A DNA stretch of 64,000 nucleotides from DATFQE01 sp963739085 (GTDB lineage: Bacteria > Actinomycetota > Thermoleophilia > Gaiellales > Gaiellaceae), in contig CAVTZA010000019.1 in assembly GCA_963739085.1 (NCBI GenBank), positions 1 through 64,000 on the forward strand, given 5' to 3'. A program made the position numbers and the translations under genes. This document shows, in pieces, positions 38,460 to 48,210 of this stretch (position 1 is the first letter of the stretch; each line of letters starts with the position of its first letter). The notes beneath the pieces are model-generated. The model was given only the letters and a program-made list of their open reading frames with translations, searched no databases and was not told the DNA's origin.

Positions 38460-38803
38460 TCACGGGTCGAGCGGCTCGAGCGCGGCCTCGACGTCGTAGC
38501 CGAGCGCGAGCGCGACCTTCGGGGCGCACTGGACGACTCGCGCGGCGCCCGTCACCGGCGTCACCGCCTCGAGGCTGGCGACGATCTCGTCGCTCGTCGC
38601 CCCGGCTGCAAGGGCGAGCGCCACGGCGTGCTGGAACGAGGAGGGCGCCGCATCGAGGGCGATCGTCGCGGCGACGCGCACGAGCGCCGTCGGTCCTCTC
38701 GTCGATCGCCGAGGCGTCGCGTGCTCTCCTCGACAGCGATCGCCTCGAGAAGCGCATCGTCGTGGACGGCGAGCCGGCGGAGGTGCTCCTTGTATTCGTC
38801 CAT
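38460..38803 (-). CDS. Carboxymuconolactone decarboxylase-like (AhpD-fold) protein lacking redox cysteines, frameshifted
   Basis: About 114 residues from ATG 38803 (MDEYKEHLRRLAVHDDALLE). After one or two frame changes near 38700-38720 the sequence continues LVRVAATIALDAAPSSFQHA and VALALAAGATSDEIVASLEA, the helical core of the carboxymuconolactone decarboxylase family. The family's CxxC redox pair is absent (DAAPSSFQH in its place), so peroxidase-type activity is unlikely. A second cysteine-less member, encoded at 42919-43254, shares the same layout. The gene lies just downstream of the LuxR regulator on the same strand. Confidence 0.7.
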
Positions 38804-38843
38804 CCGCCGGCACGTATCCGACCTGCAAGCCGCTGCCTCCGCG

Positions 38844-41120
38844 TCATCCCTCCTGGGTGAGATTTGCCCGCGGCGGGTAAGATCGAGCTCTCCAGGAGCC
38901 CGACCTCGACGGCGCGCTCGATCGCCTGGCTGCGCGAGGAGGCACCCAGCTTGCGGTAGATCGAGACCGCTTCGGTCTTGACGGTGTTGCGCGAGATGAA
39001 CAGCCTGCTCGCGATCTCCGGGAACGTGAGATGGGTGGCGAGGTACGGAAGCAGCCGGAGCTCGGCAGCCGGTCAGGCTCATCGCCCAGGCGCCGGCCGA
39101 CCCGGCGGTCGCCGCCACGCGGTCGCGCAGCTCTCGCGCGTCCTCGACGAGGGAGCCCATGTCCGGGCGGAGCTCGAGCACCCGCTCGGTCTCGGTGAGG
39201 ACCGTGCGGGCGGCGGCCGACCTCGGCGAGCGCGAGATGGGCGCGAGTGAGCTCGAGCCCGACCTGGACGGTCAGCCAGGGAAGGCCGTGGTCGAGCAGC
39301 GGCCGCAGGCGGTGGGCGCGCGCCAGCGCCGCGCGGGCATCCTCGTGTCGCGCCTCGTGGAGCGCGACGCGGGCCGTCGCCACGTGCGCGATCGCGCTCG
39401 TCGAGTAGTCGCCGAGGCCCGTCTCCTCGACGAGCGCCTGTGCCGCCCGCGCGTGTCGGCCGGCCTCGCCCCAGGCGCCCTGCTTGGCCGCGAGGAGCGC
39501 GAGCTGTGCCTGTGCGACGAAGACGTCCTCGACGGCGCCGGCGGCCAGCCCGTCTCGACGGCTGCTGCGAGGTCGTCGCTCGCGCGATCGGTTGCGCCGA
39601 GCAGCGCATGCGCAACGCCTCGAGTGAGGAGCGCGACCGGGATCCAGGCACTCTCGGACGGGAGCTGGTCGAGCGCCAGGTTCGGCGTCGGCGAGCGCCT
39701 GCTCGACGCCGTCTCCGCATCATGTGCGCCCGCAGGGTGGCGACCCAGGGCTCGATCGTGGCGCTGCCGTCCGAGAGCGGGATCGCCGAGGTCGCGCCGT
39801 CGGCGAGGGCGAGCCACCGCTCGGCCTCCTCGGGCCGCCCGGTCAGCACGCGCAACCAGGCTCCGAAGACGGCGAGCGCGGGGTACTGCACGAGCTCGTC
39901 GTCGCCGAACCACCCGAGCCACTCCTCCACGGTCTCCATTCGGCCGTCGTAGTAGAGCGGCAGCGCAAGGGCGTCGATCAGGCCGGCGACGGTGCCCGTC
40001 TCGCCCGCGGCGTGCCCGTAGACGATCGCCTCCTCGGGCAGGTCGTTGGCGATGCACCAGGCCATCGCACGGCGGTTGAGCGCGGGCACGACGTCCGGCT
40101 CGCTGCGCTCGAGCTCGTTCCGCAGCAGCTGGCCGAACAGGTGGTGGTAGCGGTACCACTCGCCCCGCCGGTCGAGCGGCACCACGAAGCCGTTCGTACG
40201 CTCGAGCGTCTCGAGCATGCTGCGCCGACCCCGTCGTCTCGAGCACGGCGTCGCAGAGACCGCCGCACATGCGATCCAGCACCGAGGTGTACTTGAGGAA
40301 CTGCGCCTCGGCCGCCGGCAGCCGGGACAGGAGCTCGAGGCGGAAGTAGTCGGACACGAACCGGTCGTCGCCGTTGAAGCCCTCGGCGCCCGCCGGGCTT
40401 GCCGCCCCGGCCTGCATCGACAGCGCCGCGAGGTACAGGCCGGCAGGCCAGCCCTCCGTCCGCTCGGTCAGCTCGGAGAGCTCGCCCGCGTCGAGCTCGA
40501 CTCCGGCGGCTCCCAGCAGCAACTCGGCCTCCTGCTCGTCGAGCCGGAGGTCCGCCACGCCGATCTCGTGCACCCATCCCTGCGCCCGCCAGCGGGCAAG
40601 CGGCAGCGGCGGCTCCTCCCTGCTCGCGATCGCGATCTGCGAGCCGGCCGGAACGTACTGGAACAGCGCCGCGAGCACGTCCAGACAGGACGGATTGGCG
40701 ACAGCGTGCAGATCGTCGAGCACCAGCACCAGCGGGCGCTCGAGCGCAGCCAATGCGCTCCCGACGCGCGGGACGCGCTTCGACCAGGTGGATCCCCCCG
40801 GGCCGGACAGCGCGTCGAACACCTCGGGCGGGAGCGGCTCGACGCGGTGAATCGCTGCCGCGATGTAGCGCAGGAACACGACGGCGTCGTCGTCTCGCCC
40901 GTCGAGCGCGACCCAAGCGAACGGACGCGGATCAGCCTCGGCCCACCGCGCAAGCAGCGTCGTCTTGCCGTACCCGGCGGGCGCGACCACGGTCGCGAAC
41001 AGGCACGCTCGCCGCGCACAGCCGTGCGATCACGTCCGCCTTCGCCACCGTGCCCGGCCGGGTCAACGGCGCAGCGAGCTTGACCTCCACGAGGTCGAAA
41101 GGAACTTCGGTAACGGCCAT
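38844..41120 (-). CDS. MalT-like LuxR family ATP-binding transcriptional regulator, several frame changes
   Basis: About 758 residues from ATG 41120 (MAVTEVPFDLVEVKLAAPLT). Domains in order: NTPase with Walker A APAGYGKTTLL (frame change near 41000) and Walker B LVLVLDDLH, a winged-helix/helical arm (SREEPPLPLARWRAQG), a TPR-like region, and a C-terminal LuxR HTH reading FPEIASRLFISRNTVKTEAV and SIYRKLGASSRSQAIERAVE. At least five frame changes are needed (near 41000, 40230, 39700, 39540, 39180 and 38880). It is divergent from the first DUF1254 gene with operator O3 between. As the only large DNA-binding protein in the island, it is the best candidate for the factor that binds the TCATRCC-N3-GGYATGA dyads (inference). 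Confidence 0.78.
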
Positions 41121-41204
41121 CTGTCGACGATGCTAGGCGACGGGCGTCTAGCCCGTGCAACCCATGACGCCGTCGCGAACTTCCCTGGCGTGAAGGCTCC
41201 TTTT

Positions 41205-41251
41205 TCATGCCATTGGTATGAGGAGGACGGGGCGGGCGCGCTCCCATACTC
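41205..41251 (+). promoter_or_regulatory. Island operator O3 and promoter of the first DUF1254 gene
   Basis: Plus-strand dyad TCATGCCATTGGTATGA (41205-41221), 23-nt gap, then CATACT (41245-41250) in CCATACTC. It lies between the LuxR gene and the DUF1254 gene it probably controls. Its orientation is mirrored relative to O1, O2 and O4, in agreement with the direction of the gene. Confidence 0.75.
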
Positions 41252-41324
41252 GGCACAGCGATCAAATCGGCGGATAGCGCTCGGCCGAGGTGGCGGCGCC
41301 GAAGTCAACCAAGGAGGTGACCAA

Positions 41325-42889
41325 ATGACCGTTTCCAGCGACACGCTTCGCTCCATTTCGACGCCCGAGCAGCTCGAAAGCCGGCTCGGGACGCTCGAGT
41401 TTGTCGACGGTGTTCCGAGCGCGCGAGACCAGCCGAGACCGTGTACGACCACCTCGACTTCATGCACGCCCTGAACGCGTACCTCAACGGCTTTCCTGGT
41501 GCGTCGACGGTCGCGCTGCGCAAGGGCTTCCACGAGGCGGGAGCGGAGGACAACTCGATCCTGATCTTCTCGGAGCTGATGGACTCGAAATCGCTGTTCC
41601 TGACCGCGAACGCCGACACGGTCTACTTCGTCGGCATCGTCGATCTCACCTCGGGACCGATGGTGATCGAGACGCCTCCGCAGGCGCTCGCGCTGTTCGA
41701 CGACATGTGGTTCCAGTGGATCGTCGACTTCGGCCTCCCGGGCCCGGATCGCGGCGAGGGCGGCCGGTTCCTGCTCGTCCCGCCCGGCTACGACGGCTCC
41801 CTGCCCGACAGCGGCTACCACGTCCGGCACTCGCGCACGACGAGGGCGCTCCTGCTCGGCCGCTCGTTCATCAACGAGAACCCGGGCATGGACCCCGCGC
41901 CGACCGTCGAGATGATCAAGAGCACGCTCAAGCTCTACCCCTATGCCCAGGGCGGCTTCGGGACGAGCATCGGGACGCTGCTCGAGGGCCACGTGCACCC
42001 CGATCCGCCGGCGGACATTCCCGAGACGAAGTTCGTCGAGGGCAGCGGGCTGGCGTTCAACACGATCCCACCGAGCGACTTCGGCTTCTTCGAGCTGCTG
42101 AACGAGCTGGTCCAGGACGAGCCCGCGGACAGCAACACCAACATCGAGCTGATGGGGGACCTGGCCGCGATCGGGATCGTCAAGGGCAAGCCGTTCGAGC
42201 CGGACGAGCGGATGCGGGGGATCCTCGAGGATGCGGCCGCCGTCGGCAGCGCGACATCACGGGCGCTGGTCTTCGATCCGCGAGAGTCTGAAGGGTTCGG
42301 GTACTACGACGACGGTCGGCGTGGGGATTGCCGCTCTGGGTCGGCGGATACAGCTTCGAGACTCCGCCTCCGCTCGTCACCGAGGAGGGAATCGAGCCGC
42401 TGCCTCCGACCGGCGCCCGGACGCTGAACGCCCGGACCTCGTTCTTCTACGCCTACACCGGGATCACGCCCGCGATGTGCATGCGGCTCACCGGGAGTCG
42501 GGTCGCAGTACGTCGTCGCCTTCAAGGACAGCGAGGGCGACCCCCTCGACGGCGCCAAGAGCTACCGGGTGACGCTTCCGCCCGACATCCCGGCGGCCCG
42601 CTTCTGGTCGCTCACCCTCTACGACAATCAGACGCGCTCGATGCTGCAGACACCGCAGCGCTACCCCCGCGCCGGGAGCCAGTCCTACCCGACTCCCGCG
42701 GCGACCGCAGACGACGATGGCTCGACGACCGTCACGTTCGGCCCGGAACGGCCCGCGGATACCCCGGAGGGCAACTGGATTCAGACCGACCCCGACAAGG
42801 GCTTCTTCGCGATCCTGCGCTGCTACAGCCCGCTCCAGTCGTACTTCGACAAGAGCTGGCGACCGAGCGAGATCGAGCCTGTTATCTAG
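41325..42889 (+). CDS. DUF1254/DUF1214 domain protein, copy 1, three frame changes
   Basis: About 521 residues from ATG 41325, behind an excellent AAGGAGGTGA site. The N-terminal DUF1254 part reads AETVYDHLDFMHALNAYLNG and SLFLTANADTVYFVGIVDLT. The C-terminal DUF1214 part reads YAYTGITPAMCMRL, FWSLTLYDNQTRSMLQTPQR and a closing SYFDKSWRPSEIEPVI. Frame changes lie near 41425, 42320 and 42497, all with continuing homology. DUF1254 proteins are beta-rich and of unknown function. No signal peptide is visible here, so this one may be cytoplasmic. It is 29 nt upstream of a cysteine-less CMD-like protein and under operator O3. A second copy lies at 48357-49904. Confidence 0.82.
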
Positions 42890-42918
42890 AAACGACGTCA
42901 AACGGAAAGGGAGGAACC

Positions 42919-43254
42919 ATGGCCGAATCGACCAGCGAAACCCCGGTCCTCGACCTGCTCGCAAGCATGACCGCCGACTCGATCGAGGCGTCGAGTCTCG
43001 ATCCGGAGGCACTGGCGCTCGTTCGCATCGCTGCGCTAATCGCTGTCGATGCCCCGTCCGCCTCGTATCTGCTGAACCTGGGAGTGGCAAGCGAGATCGG
43101 TATCGACGCCGAGCAGGTCCGCGGTGTGCTTGCCGCGATCGCGCCGATCGTCGGCACAGCGCGAATCGCGTCCGCGACCGGCAAGATCGTCGAAGCGCTC
43201 GAGGTCGCGATCGAGATCGCGGAGCTCGACGAGCAAGAGCGAGGCGAGGGGTAA
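42919..43254 (+). CDS. Carboxymuconolactone decarboxylase-like protein lacking redox cysteines
   Basis: 111 residues from ATG 42919 with GGAAAGGGAGG upstream. The all-helical core (DPEALALVRIAALIAVDAPS and LNLGVASEIGIDAEQVRGVL) and the closing VGTARIASATGKIVEALEVA fit the AhpD-like fold. No cysteine is present, so the classical ExxCxxCxxxH catalytic site is lost. It is co-transcribed with DUF1254 copy 1 and resembles the frameshifted protein encoded at 38460-38803. A ligand-binding or regulatory role is possible, but unproven. Confidence 0.8.
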   Translation: MAESTSETPVLDLLASMTADSIEASSLDPEALALVRIAALIAVDAPSASYLLNLGVASEIGIDAEQVRGVLAAIAPIVGTARIASATGKIVEALEVAIEIAELDEQERGEG

Positions 43255-43268
43255 CCCGCGCCGGCCGA

Positions 43269-43293
43269 GCCGCCCCTCTTCATAAGGGGCGGC
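43269..43293 (+). terminator. Hairpin after the CMD-like gene
   Basis: GCCGCCCCT (43269-43277) pairs with AGGGGCGGC (43285-43293) around a CTTCATA loop. A 9-bp GC-rich stem 15 nt after the stop codon suggests termination or partial read-through into the small membrane protein gene. Confidence 0.7.
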
Positions 43294-43352
43294 TGACGGC
43301 CCGTTCCAGCTCGCGCCGAGCGAGAGTCCCACCCATCGAAGGAGGTAACGAG

Positions 43353-43530
43353 GTGCTTTTGGTTCATCTTGTTCGCAGTGATCTGGATCGCAATCGCGTT
43401 CTGGCCCGCCCGCGTCGCCGCCCGGAAAGGGCACAGCTTCTTCCTCTACTTCCTCTTCAGCCTGGTCTTCTTCCCGCTCGCGCTGATCGTTGCCTACATG
43501 GTTGACGATCGGCGTCCCGCACTCGCCTGA
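43353..43530 (+). CDS. Small two-helix membrane protein (probably one-base frame error near the start)
   Basis: The GTG at 43353 has GAAGGAGG seven bases upstream, but the convincing frame is one base out of phase after the TTTT run at 43357-43360. It reads WFILFAVIWIAIAFWPARVA and HSFFLYFLFSLVFFPLALIV and ends VDDRRPALA at TGA 43528-43530. With the T run one base shorter it gives a ~58-residue protein with two membrane helices joined by ARKGHS, as in PLDc_N-like small proteins. A TTG at 43369 is an alternative in-frame start. It is the last plus-strand gene after DUF1254-CMD. Confidence 0.55.
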
Positions 43531-43589
43531 CGAGAGACGGTGGTCAAGCGGGCAGGCGATATCGCGGAACATCGCCTGCCGACGGGCCT

Positions 43590-44507
43590 TCACCCGTCTT
43601 GAGCTTCCGAGGGGCTTGTAGGCCCGTCCACCTGGGTCTGGTCGCGTTTCGCGAGGAGTTCGTCGTACAGGGAGCTGTTGAGAACAGGTGCCGCGACGAC
43701 GAGGATCGAGATCATGTACATGAAGAAAAGGAACGTCGTCGTGGCGCCGAGATCGCCGTATAGCGAGGTCGACTTCTCGAGCTTCGGCACGAGGAAGCTG
43801 CCGACCAGCTCGTGCAGCACCTGAAAGCCGATCGCGACGACGAGCGCGCCGGGCAGCAGCGCCTTCCAGGGAGCGTCACGGTGCGGCAGGTGAAGAGAAA
43901 CCCAGAGCCACAGAGCCGCAAGCGGCGCGAAGGTGAGAACCGGCGCGAGGAGGCCCGGCCAGTCGTCGCGGACCCACCAGGTGAGTGCAACCGCGGCCAT
44001 GAACGCCAACACCATGCCGGTGAACGCAAGTGATGACTGCAGCGGCTTGGGCCGCGGCGGTGGCTCGTCCCAGACGAGCGCGTGAATGAGCTGCACCGCC
44101 TTCGCGCCCGAGTATCCCGCCCAGAGGAGCAGCGGCACCCCGACCGCGAAGAGCCACCACGAGTCGGAGTGTGCGGAACGCGAGGCGTCGCCGATCGCGT
44201 TGGTGACCGCCCCCGGAAGGCCGCCGCCCTCGACTGCTTCCTCGGTGCTGTCAGCGTTGCCGAGGCCGAGCGCGCCCCCGACGATCAGGCCGAACGGCAG
44301 CAACCACAGGAACAACCGGTAGGCAAAGCCCCCGGCGAGAACGCTGGCCGCAACCCGTCGATTACGCTCTACCGCCCGAAGCGGGACCGCGAGCGCCACG
44401 TGCCGTTCGCCCGCGCCCCTCGCACTGCCCATCGCGGTCTTGAACCTGCCTCGCGCGCGATCGCTGCCGGCGCGGTCAGGGGCGTCATCGGCGCCGTCGA
44501 CGCTCAC
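43590..44507 (-). CDS. YihY/UPF0761 family inner-membrane protein
   Basis: 305 residues from GTG 44507 (VSVDGADDAPDRAGSDRARG), overlapping the upstream permease stop by GTGA. Six hydrophobic segments are visible, with the family features AASVLAGGFAYRLFLWLLPF, LLLWAGYSGAKAVQLIHALV and LYGDLGATTTFLFFMYMISI. These were formerly called BrkB or, in error, RNase BN. Function is unknown. It is the last gene of the O4-driven operon with two AI-2E-type permeases. Open frame continues far upstream antisense to nothing meaningful, so the GTGA start is preferred. Confidence 0.85.
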   Translation of the reverse strand: MSVDGADDAPDRAGSDRARGRFKTAMGSARGAGERHVALAVPLRAVERNRRVAASVLAGGFAYRLFLWLLPFGLIVGGALGLGNADSTEEAVEGGGLPGAVTNAIGDASRSAHSDSWWLFAVGVPLLLWAGYSGAKAVQLIHALVWDEPPPRPKPLQSSLAFTGMVLAFMAAVALTWWVRDDWPGLLAPVLTFAPLAALWLWVSLHLPHRDAPWKALLPGALVVAIGFQVLHELVGSFLVPKLEKSTSLYGDLGATTTFLFFMYMISILVVAAPVLNSSLYDELLAKRDQTQVDGPTSPSEAQDG

Positions 44508-45577
44508 TGGAGCATCCTTCGCATGGCCGGTTGGGCGCGGTCGGCCGCCAGCCTGAAGAAGCCTCGCGACCGAAGGCGGCCGACGGCGTCGCCGGCGATC
44601 ACGGTGAAGGGCACAGCGAGGATGAGGCCGACGATGCCGAAGAGAAAGCCGCCCAGTGCGGTGACGACGAGCACCAGCAGCGGGTGGATGTCGAGGGTAC
44701 GTCCCATCACCCTGGGCTCCACGAAGTTCTCCAGCAGGAGGTTCGAGGCGAGTACGACCAGGAGCATGACCGTGGCGGTGCCGACCCCGCCGTCGCCGAG
44801 GGCGACGAAGACGGCCAGCCCTCCGCCGAGAAAGGCGCCGATATAGGGGATGTAGCCGCCGATGAAGTTCGCGACCACGATGGTGAACACGAGCGGCAGG
44901 CCGAGCAGGAGAGCGGCGAGGCCGACGACCGCCGCGACGATGGCGGACATGACGGTGCGGCCGCGCCCGTAGCTTCGGAGAATCCTGCACGCATCGCTGA
45001 TGAAGCTGTCGACCTCGTCGCGGATCGACGGGTCGATCTTCGCGACTACGGAGCGCCGGAGGCGAGTGCCGTCTTTGAGCAGGTAGTACATGATCAAGGC
45101 GCCGAGGATCAGACCGCTGGCCAGGCCGACCAGCGCGTCGACGCCGGAAACCACCTTGGTGACGAAGCCTTCGGCGATCGCCGGGCGTGAGTCCTCGGCC
45201 GCCGCCCGTGCATCCTCCAGCGACTCCTGATCGACATCGAGCTCGACGCTCGCGTTGGACAAAGCAGCGTCGACCGAAGCACTGATCTCGTCTCTTTGCT
45301 GGATGATGCCCCGCGCGGTTGCCACCAGGACGACGGTCATCAAGGCGATCAGCCCAAGGACGATCGAGCCGGCGGCGAGGGTGGGCTTGAGGCCGCGGCG
45401 TTCGAGCTTGACGACCAGAGGCTTGAAGACCACGGCCAGCACGGCCGCGAACACCAGCGGCAACACGATCTCGCTCACCGCCCCGAGCGCCGTGACCACG
45501 ATCACCGTCGCGACCACGAACCCGACGAAGCTCCACGCCCAGATTCCAAGTTTGGGAACGGAGCTCAGGTCGTTCAT
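44504..45577 (-). CDS. AI-2E family transporter, copy A
   Basis: 357 residues from ATG 45577 (MNDLSSVPKLGIWAWSFVGF). The AI-2E transporter (UPF0118) topology is visible: two N-terminal helices with VSEIVLPLVFAAVLAVVFKP, a central soluble domain (DAALSNASVELDVDQESLED), then helices with IVANFIGGYIPYIGAFLGGG (the conserved IP-Y-IG motif) and DIHPLLVLVVTALGGFLFGI. Transport substrates differ in this family (signals, ions, Na+/H+ exchange), so none is assigned. It lies 15 nt after copy B and overlaps YihY. Confidence 0.87.
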   Translation of the reverse strand: MNDLSSVPKLGIWAWSFVGFVVATVIVVTALGAVSEIVLPLVFAAVLAVVFKPLVVKLERRGLKPTLAAGSIVLGLIALMTVVLVATARGIIQQRDEISASVDAALSNASVELDVDQESLEDARAAAEDSRPAIAEGFVTKVVSGVDALVGLASGLILGALIMYYLLKDGTRLRRSVVAKIDPSIRDEVDSFISDACRILRSYGRGRTVMSAIVAAVVGLAALLLGLPLVFTIVVANFIGGYIPYIGAFLGGGLAVFVALGDGGVGTATVMLLVVLASNLLLENFVEPRVMGRTLDIHPLLVLVVTALGGFLFGIVGLILAVPFTVIAGDAVGRLRSRGFFRLAADRAQPAMRRMLQ

Positions 45578-45591
45578 CGCGATAGCCTCGG

Positions 45592-46695
45592 CTATCCGGG
45601 TTGGGCGGGGGCTTCCAGCGCCGCGTGCGCCGCCGCGACCTCCGCCCGGCGGGCCTTCGTCAGCTCCTGGACGAAGATCTGGATCGTCGCTGCGAGCGGA
45701 ACCGCGGTGAGCGCACCGAGGACGCCGAGAAGGGAGCCGAAGAGCGTGACGGCAACGATGATGAAGAACCCCGAGAGGTTGACCGCCTTGCCCTGGATCT
45801 TCGGCGTCAGAACGTTGTTCTCGACCTGCTGGTAGACGAGCAGGACGACCAGCATGATGATCGCCGCGGTGAGTCCCTCCTCGGCCCAGAGCGCCGGAAC
45901 GAGGATGACCCCGGCGAGGGTGGCGCCGAGGTTCGGGATCATGTCGAGCAGCCCTGCGATCACCCCCAGCGCCAGGGCATAGCTCGACCCGAGCAGCCAG
46001 GCCGTGAGCCCCTGGGTCGTTCCGGCGATCGCGGCGATCACGACGACACCGATCGCCCAGCGCGAGATCGAGGTCGTCACGCGCTCCCAGACGCCCAGCC
46101 AGCGCTCGTCCTCCCCCGGCATCAGCACGCTCCCCAACGCCCGTTTCATGTTCGCGATGTCGCTGAGCAGGAACATGCAGATGAAGATGATCGTGAAGGC
46201 GATGAGAAAGCCGGAGAGGAAGTCGCCCGCGATCCCGAGCACAGCCGAGATCGCGTCCGGCACCGACGCCGAGACCTTCTCGGCTCCCGCCTGCACGTTC
46301 TCGGCGGCCCCGCTGTCGCCCAGCCCCGACAGCTCGTCGGACTCGCGCAGCTGCTCGACCGTCGCCGGGAGATCCTGGAGAAAGTCCCGCACCGCGCCGA
46401 CGAGCGGCACCAGGAACAGCAGCGCGAGCACCGTCACCGCGAGGGCAGTGCCGAGCACCGTCACTGCCGCCGCCAGCCCGCGCGACATCCCCGTCTTCGC
46501 CATCAGATACCGCACGGGATACTCGAACACGAGCGCCAGGAAGATCCCGATGAACACGATCAGGAAGGTGTCGCCGATCGCCCGAACGCCGCCAGTACAC
46601 CCAGCGTCGCGGCGACCAGCAGGATCGTTCGCATCGGCAGAACCAACTCGACGCGCCGTGGCCACGCGTCCGTGCATCCCGGGACTGTCCGCCAT
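45592..46695 (-). CDS. AI-2E family transporter, copy B, frameshifted near 46587
   Basis: About 367 residues. The main part reads AIGDTFLIVFIGIFLALVFE, LIAFTIIFICMFLLSDIANM and LGVIAGLLDMIPNLGATLAG (the conserved IPN-GAT motif variant) with five to seven helices. Near 46587 the frame changes. The upstream continuation RRVELVLPMRTILLVAATLG fits the family N-terminus better than the frame beginning at 46695, so the exact start is uncertain. The protein is more closely like typical AI-2E members than copy A, so the two are diverged paralogues. The promoter with operator O4 lies just upstream and the gene starts an operon with copy A and YihY. Confidence 0.82.
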   Translation of the reverse strand: MADSPGMHGRVATARRVGSADANDPAGRRDAGCTGGVRAIGDTFLIVFIGIFLALVFEYPVRYLMAKTGMSRGLAAAVTVLGTALAVTVLALLFLVPLVGAVRDFLQDLPATVEQLRESDELSGLGDSGAAENVQAGAEKVSASVPDAISAVLGIAGDFLSGFLIAFTIIFICMFLLSDIANMKRALGSVLMPGEDERWLGVWERVTTSISRWAIGVVVIAAIAGTTQGLTAWLLGSSYALALGVIAGLLDMIPNLGATLAGVILVPALWAEEGLTAAIIMLVVLLVYQQVENNVLTPKIQGKAVNLSGFFIIVAVTLFGSLLGVLGALTAVPLAATIQIFVQELTKARRAEVAAAHAALEAPAQPG

Positions 46696-46726
46696 CGTGC
46701 CCGATCGCGAAGGTCAGTGGGTGGCC

Positions 46727-46772
46727 GACTATTGGCGCCGAGTCGCCGGCCTTCCTCATACCGATTGCATGA
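46727..46772 (-). promoter_or_regulatory. Island operator O4 and promoter of the AI-2E/YihY operon
   Basis: Minus-strand dyad TCATGCAATCGGTATGA (46772-46756), 22-nt gap, then AATAGT (46733-46728) in CCAATAGTC. The spacing to the -10-like element is the same as in O1 and O2. The predicted transcript start is about 25 nt from the first possible start codon. Confidence 0.72.
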
Positions 46773-46800
46773 AGTCGCAGTCGCGGCCTTCGGTGCAGGG

Positions 46801-47372
46801 CTACGAGGGACGAGTCAGGGCGGCTTCGATTCGCTCGAGCCGCCTGTCGAGCTGACGGAGCTGCTCCGCCGTCGGAGTCTCGGCATCCGACGGCGTCCGC
46901 TCGAGGCGCGAGGAACCAGCCAGGGCGGCTTCGATTCGTTCGAGCCGCCTGTCGAACTGGCGGAACTGCTCCGCCGTCGGAGCCTCGGCAGCCGAGCGCG
47001 CCTGCTCGAGCGTCGTGCGCGCTACGAACGCGCTCGTGATCGCGGCGGTGATGACCGTCAGGAAGCTGATCCCCACCAACATGATGAGCACGGCGAGGAG
47101 CCGTCCGGCGACAGTCACCGGAACGTTGTCGCCGTAGCCGACCGTCGTGACCGTCTGGGCGGCCCACCAGAGCCCTGAGCCGATCGACGGATAGGTGTCG
47201 CGGTCGGCAACCGTCATCAGGAGGCCGGCCGCGAGGGCGGTCGCGGTCGTCGCAACGGCGATCACGATTGCGGCCGCGCGCGGCGTGGTGGCCCGGGCCA
47301 GCATTGCCTCGAGCCGCCGTTCGAGCCTGGTCTCGCGTGGCGCCTCGGGTAGCTCCGTGCTCGCGGTTTCAT
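46801..47372 (-). CDS. Two-helix potassium channel with duplicated C-terminal coiled segment
   Basis: The selectivity filter TVTTVGYGDNVPV lies between two membrane helices (IVIAVATTATALAAGLLM and LLAVLIMLVGISFLTVITAA), the minimal K+ channel. The certain part runs from ATG 47304. An AGGAGG-preceded ATG at 47372 would be reached by a one-base correction (MxTASTELPEAPRETRLERR). The C-terminus carries two nearly identical 35-residue units (PTAEQFRQFDRRLERIEAAL and PTAEQLRQLDRRLERIEAAL), matching a 105-bp repeat in the DNA. They probably form a coiled coil that helps tetramer formation. The gene follows the ZIP transporter gene by 17 nt or less. Confidence 0.82.
46818..46995 (-). repeat. Intragenic 105-bp period repeat in the K+ channel gene
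   Basis: Two tandem copies begin at about 46818 and 46923 (GGGCGGCTTCGATTCG in both) and encode the duplicated C-terminal segment of the channel. They differ at scattered positions, so the duplication is not brand new. Confidence 0.85.
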
Positions 47373-47388
47373 TGTCGCCTCCTGCTAA

Positions 47389-48121
47389 TCAGTCGAGCAG
47401 ATGGATCGTGAACGCGACCGCGAATCCGAGCGTCGTCACGACTCCGACGAGCTTGCCTCCGTGCTCGAACGCCTCGGGCATCATCGTGTCCGCAAGCATC
47501 GTGAGGATCGCGCCGGCCGCGAAGGCGAGGACGAAGGCGACGGTATCCTGTGAGGAGTTCTGGAAGAGGCCGTAGCCGGCAAGCGAGGCGAGTCCGGAGA
47601 CGAGCGCGATCGCGATCCACATCCAGAGGATCCGCGACTTCTTCCAGCCGCTGGTAACGAGCCCGCGGTCGAGGAGATCGATTCGGGCAGGTTGGAGATG
47701 AAGACCGCGGCCAGGTAGGCGGCGCCGACCGCCCCGCCTTCGTAGATCGTCAGGCCGATCACCATCGACTCGGGAATCCCGTCGAGAACGGTTCCGAGCA
47801 CGATCGCGAGCGGGGACCGCCGCTGTCCTGGCCGCCGTCTGCATCCTTGCGTTCACCCCCGCCGAGGCGGTCGATCAGCCAGTCGCCGCCGAAGAAGACC
47901 CCGCAGCCGGCGAAGAGGCCCACAACGACCCAGCCGTGACCGATGGACTTCTCGGCGGCCTCCTGGACGAGGTCGAACGCGACAGCGCTGATGAGCACGC
48001 CGGCGCCGAAGGCCATGATCAGCCCGATGACGCGCAAACTGATTCGAAAACGGAGCGCGACCAGGGCGCCGATCACGAGCGAGCAGGCCGCCAGGGTGCC
48101 CCAGCCGAAGGAGGCGGCCAT
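47389..48121 (-). CDS. ZIP family metal transporter, two frame changes
   Basis: About 244 residues from ATG 48121 (MAASFGWGTLAACSLVIGAL). The eight-helix ZIP layout is visible, with LVIGALVALRFRISLRVIGLIMAFGAG in helices 1-2, the helix-4 motif VLDGIPESMVIGLTIYEGG and helix-5 VFISNLPESISSTAG. These correspond to the HNxPEG metal site, but His is replaced by Asp and Gly by Ser, so metal preference may differ from ZupT/ZIP zinc importers. Frame changes lie near 47820 and 47665. The N-terminus is followed by a short GGGERKDADGG loop between helices 3 and 4. The K+ channel gene follows directly, so the two are co-transcribed. The divergent region upstream holds two operator-like dyads. Confidence 0.75.
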
Positions 48122-48210
48122 GTCTAAGCCCCCACCTGCTCCATGCGGTAGTCCCGCGCTGTTCGCTGTTGATCCACCGAACGAGGGTGGCCAACCACGA
48201 ATGTCGGGCG

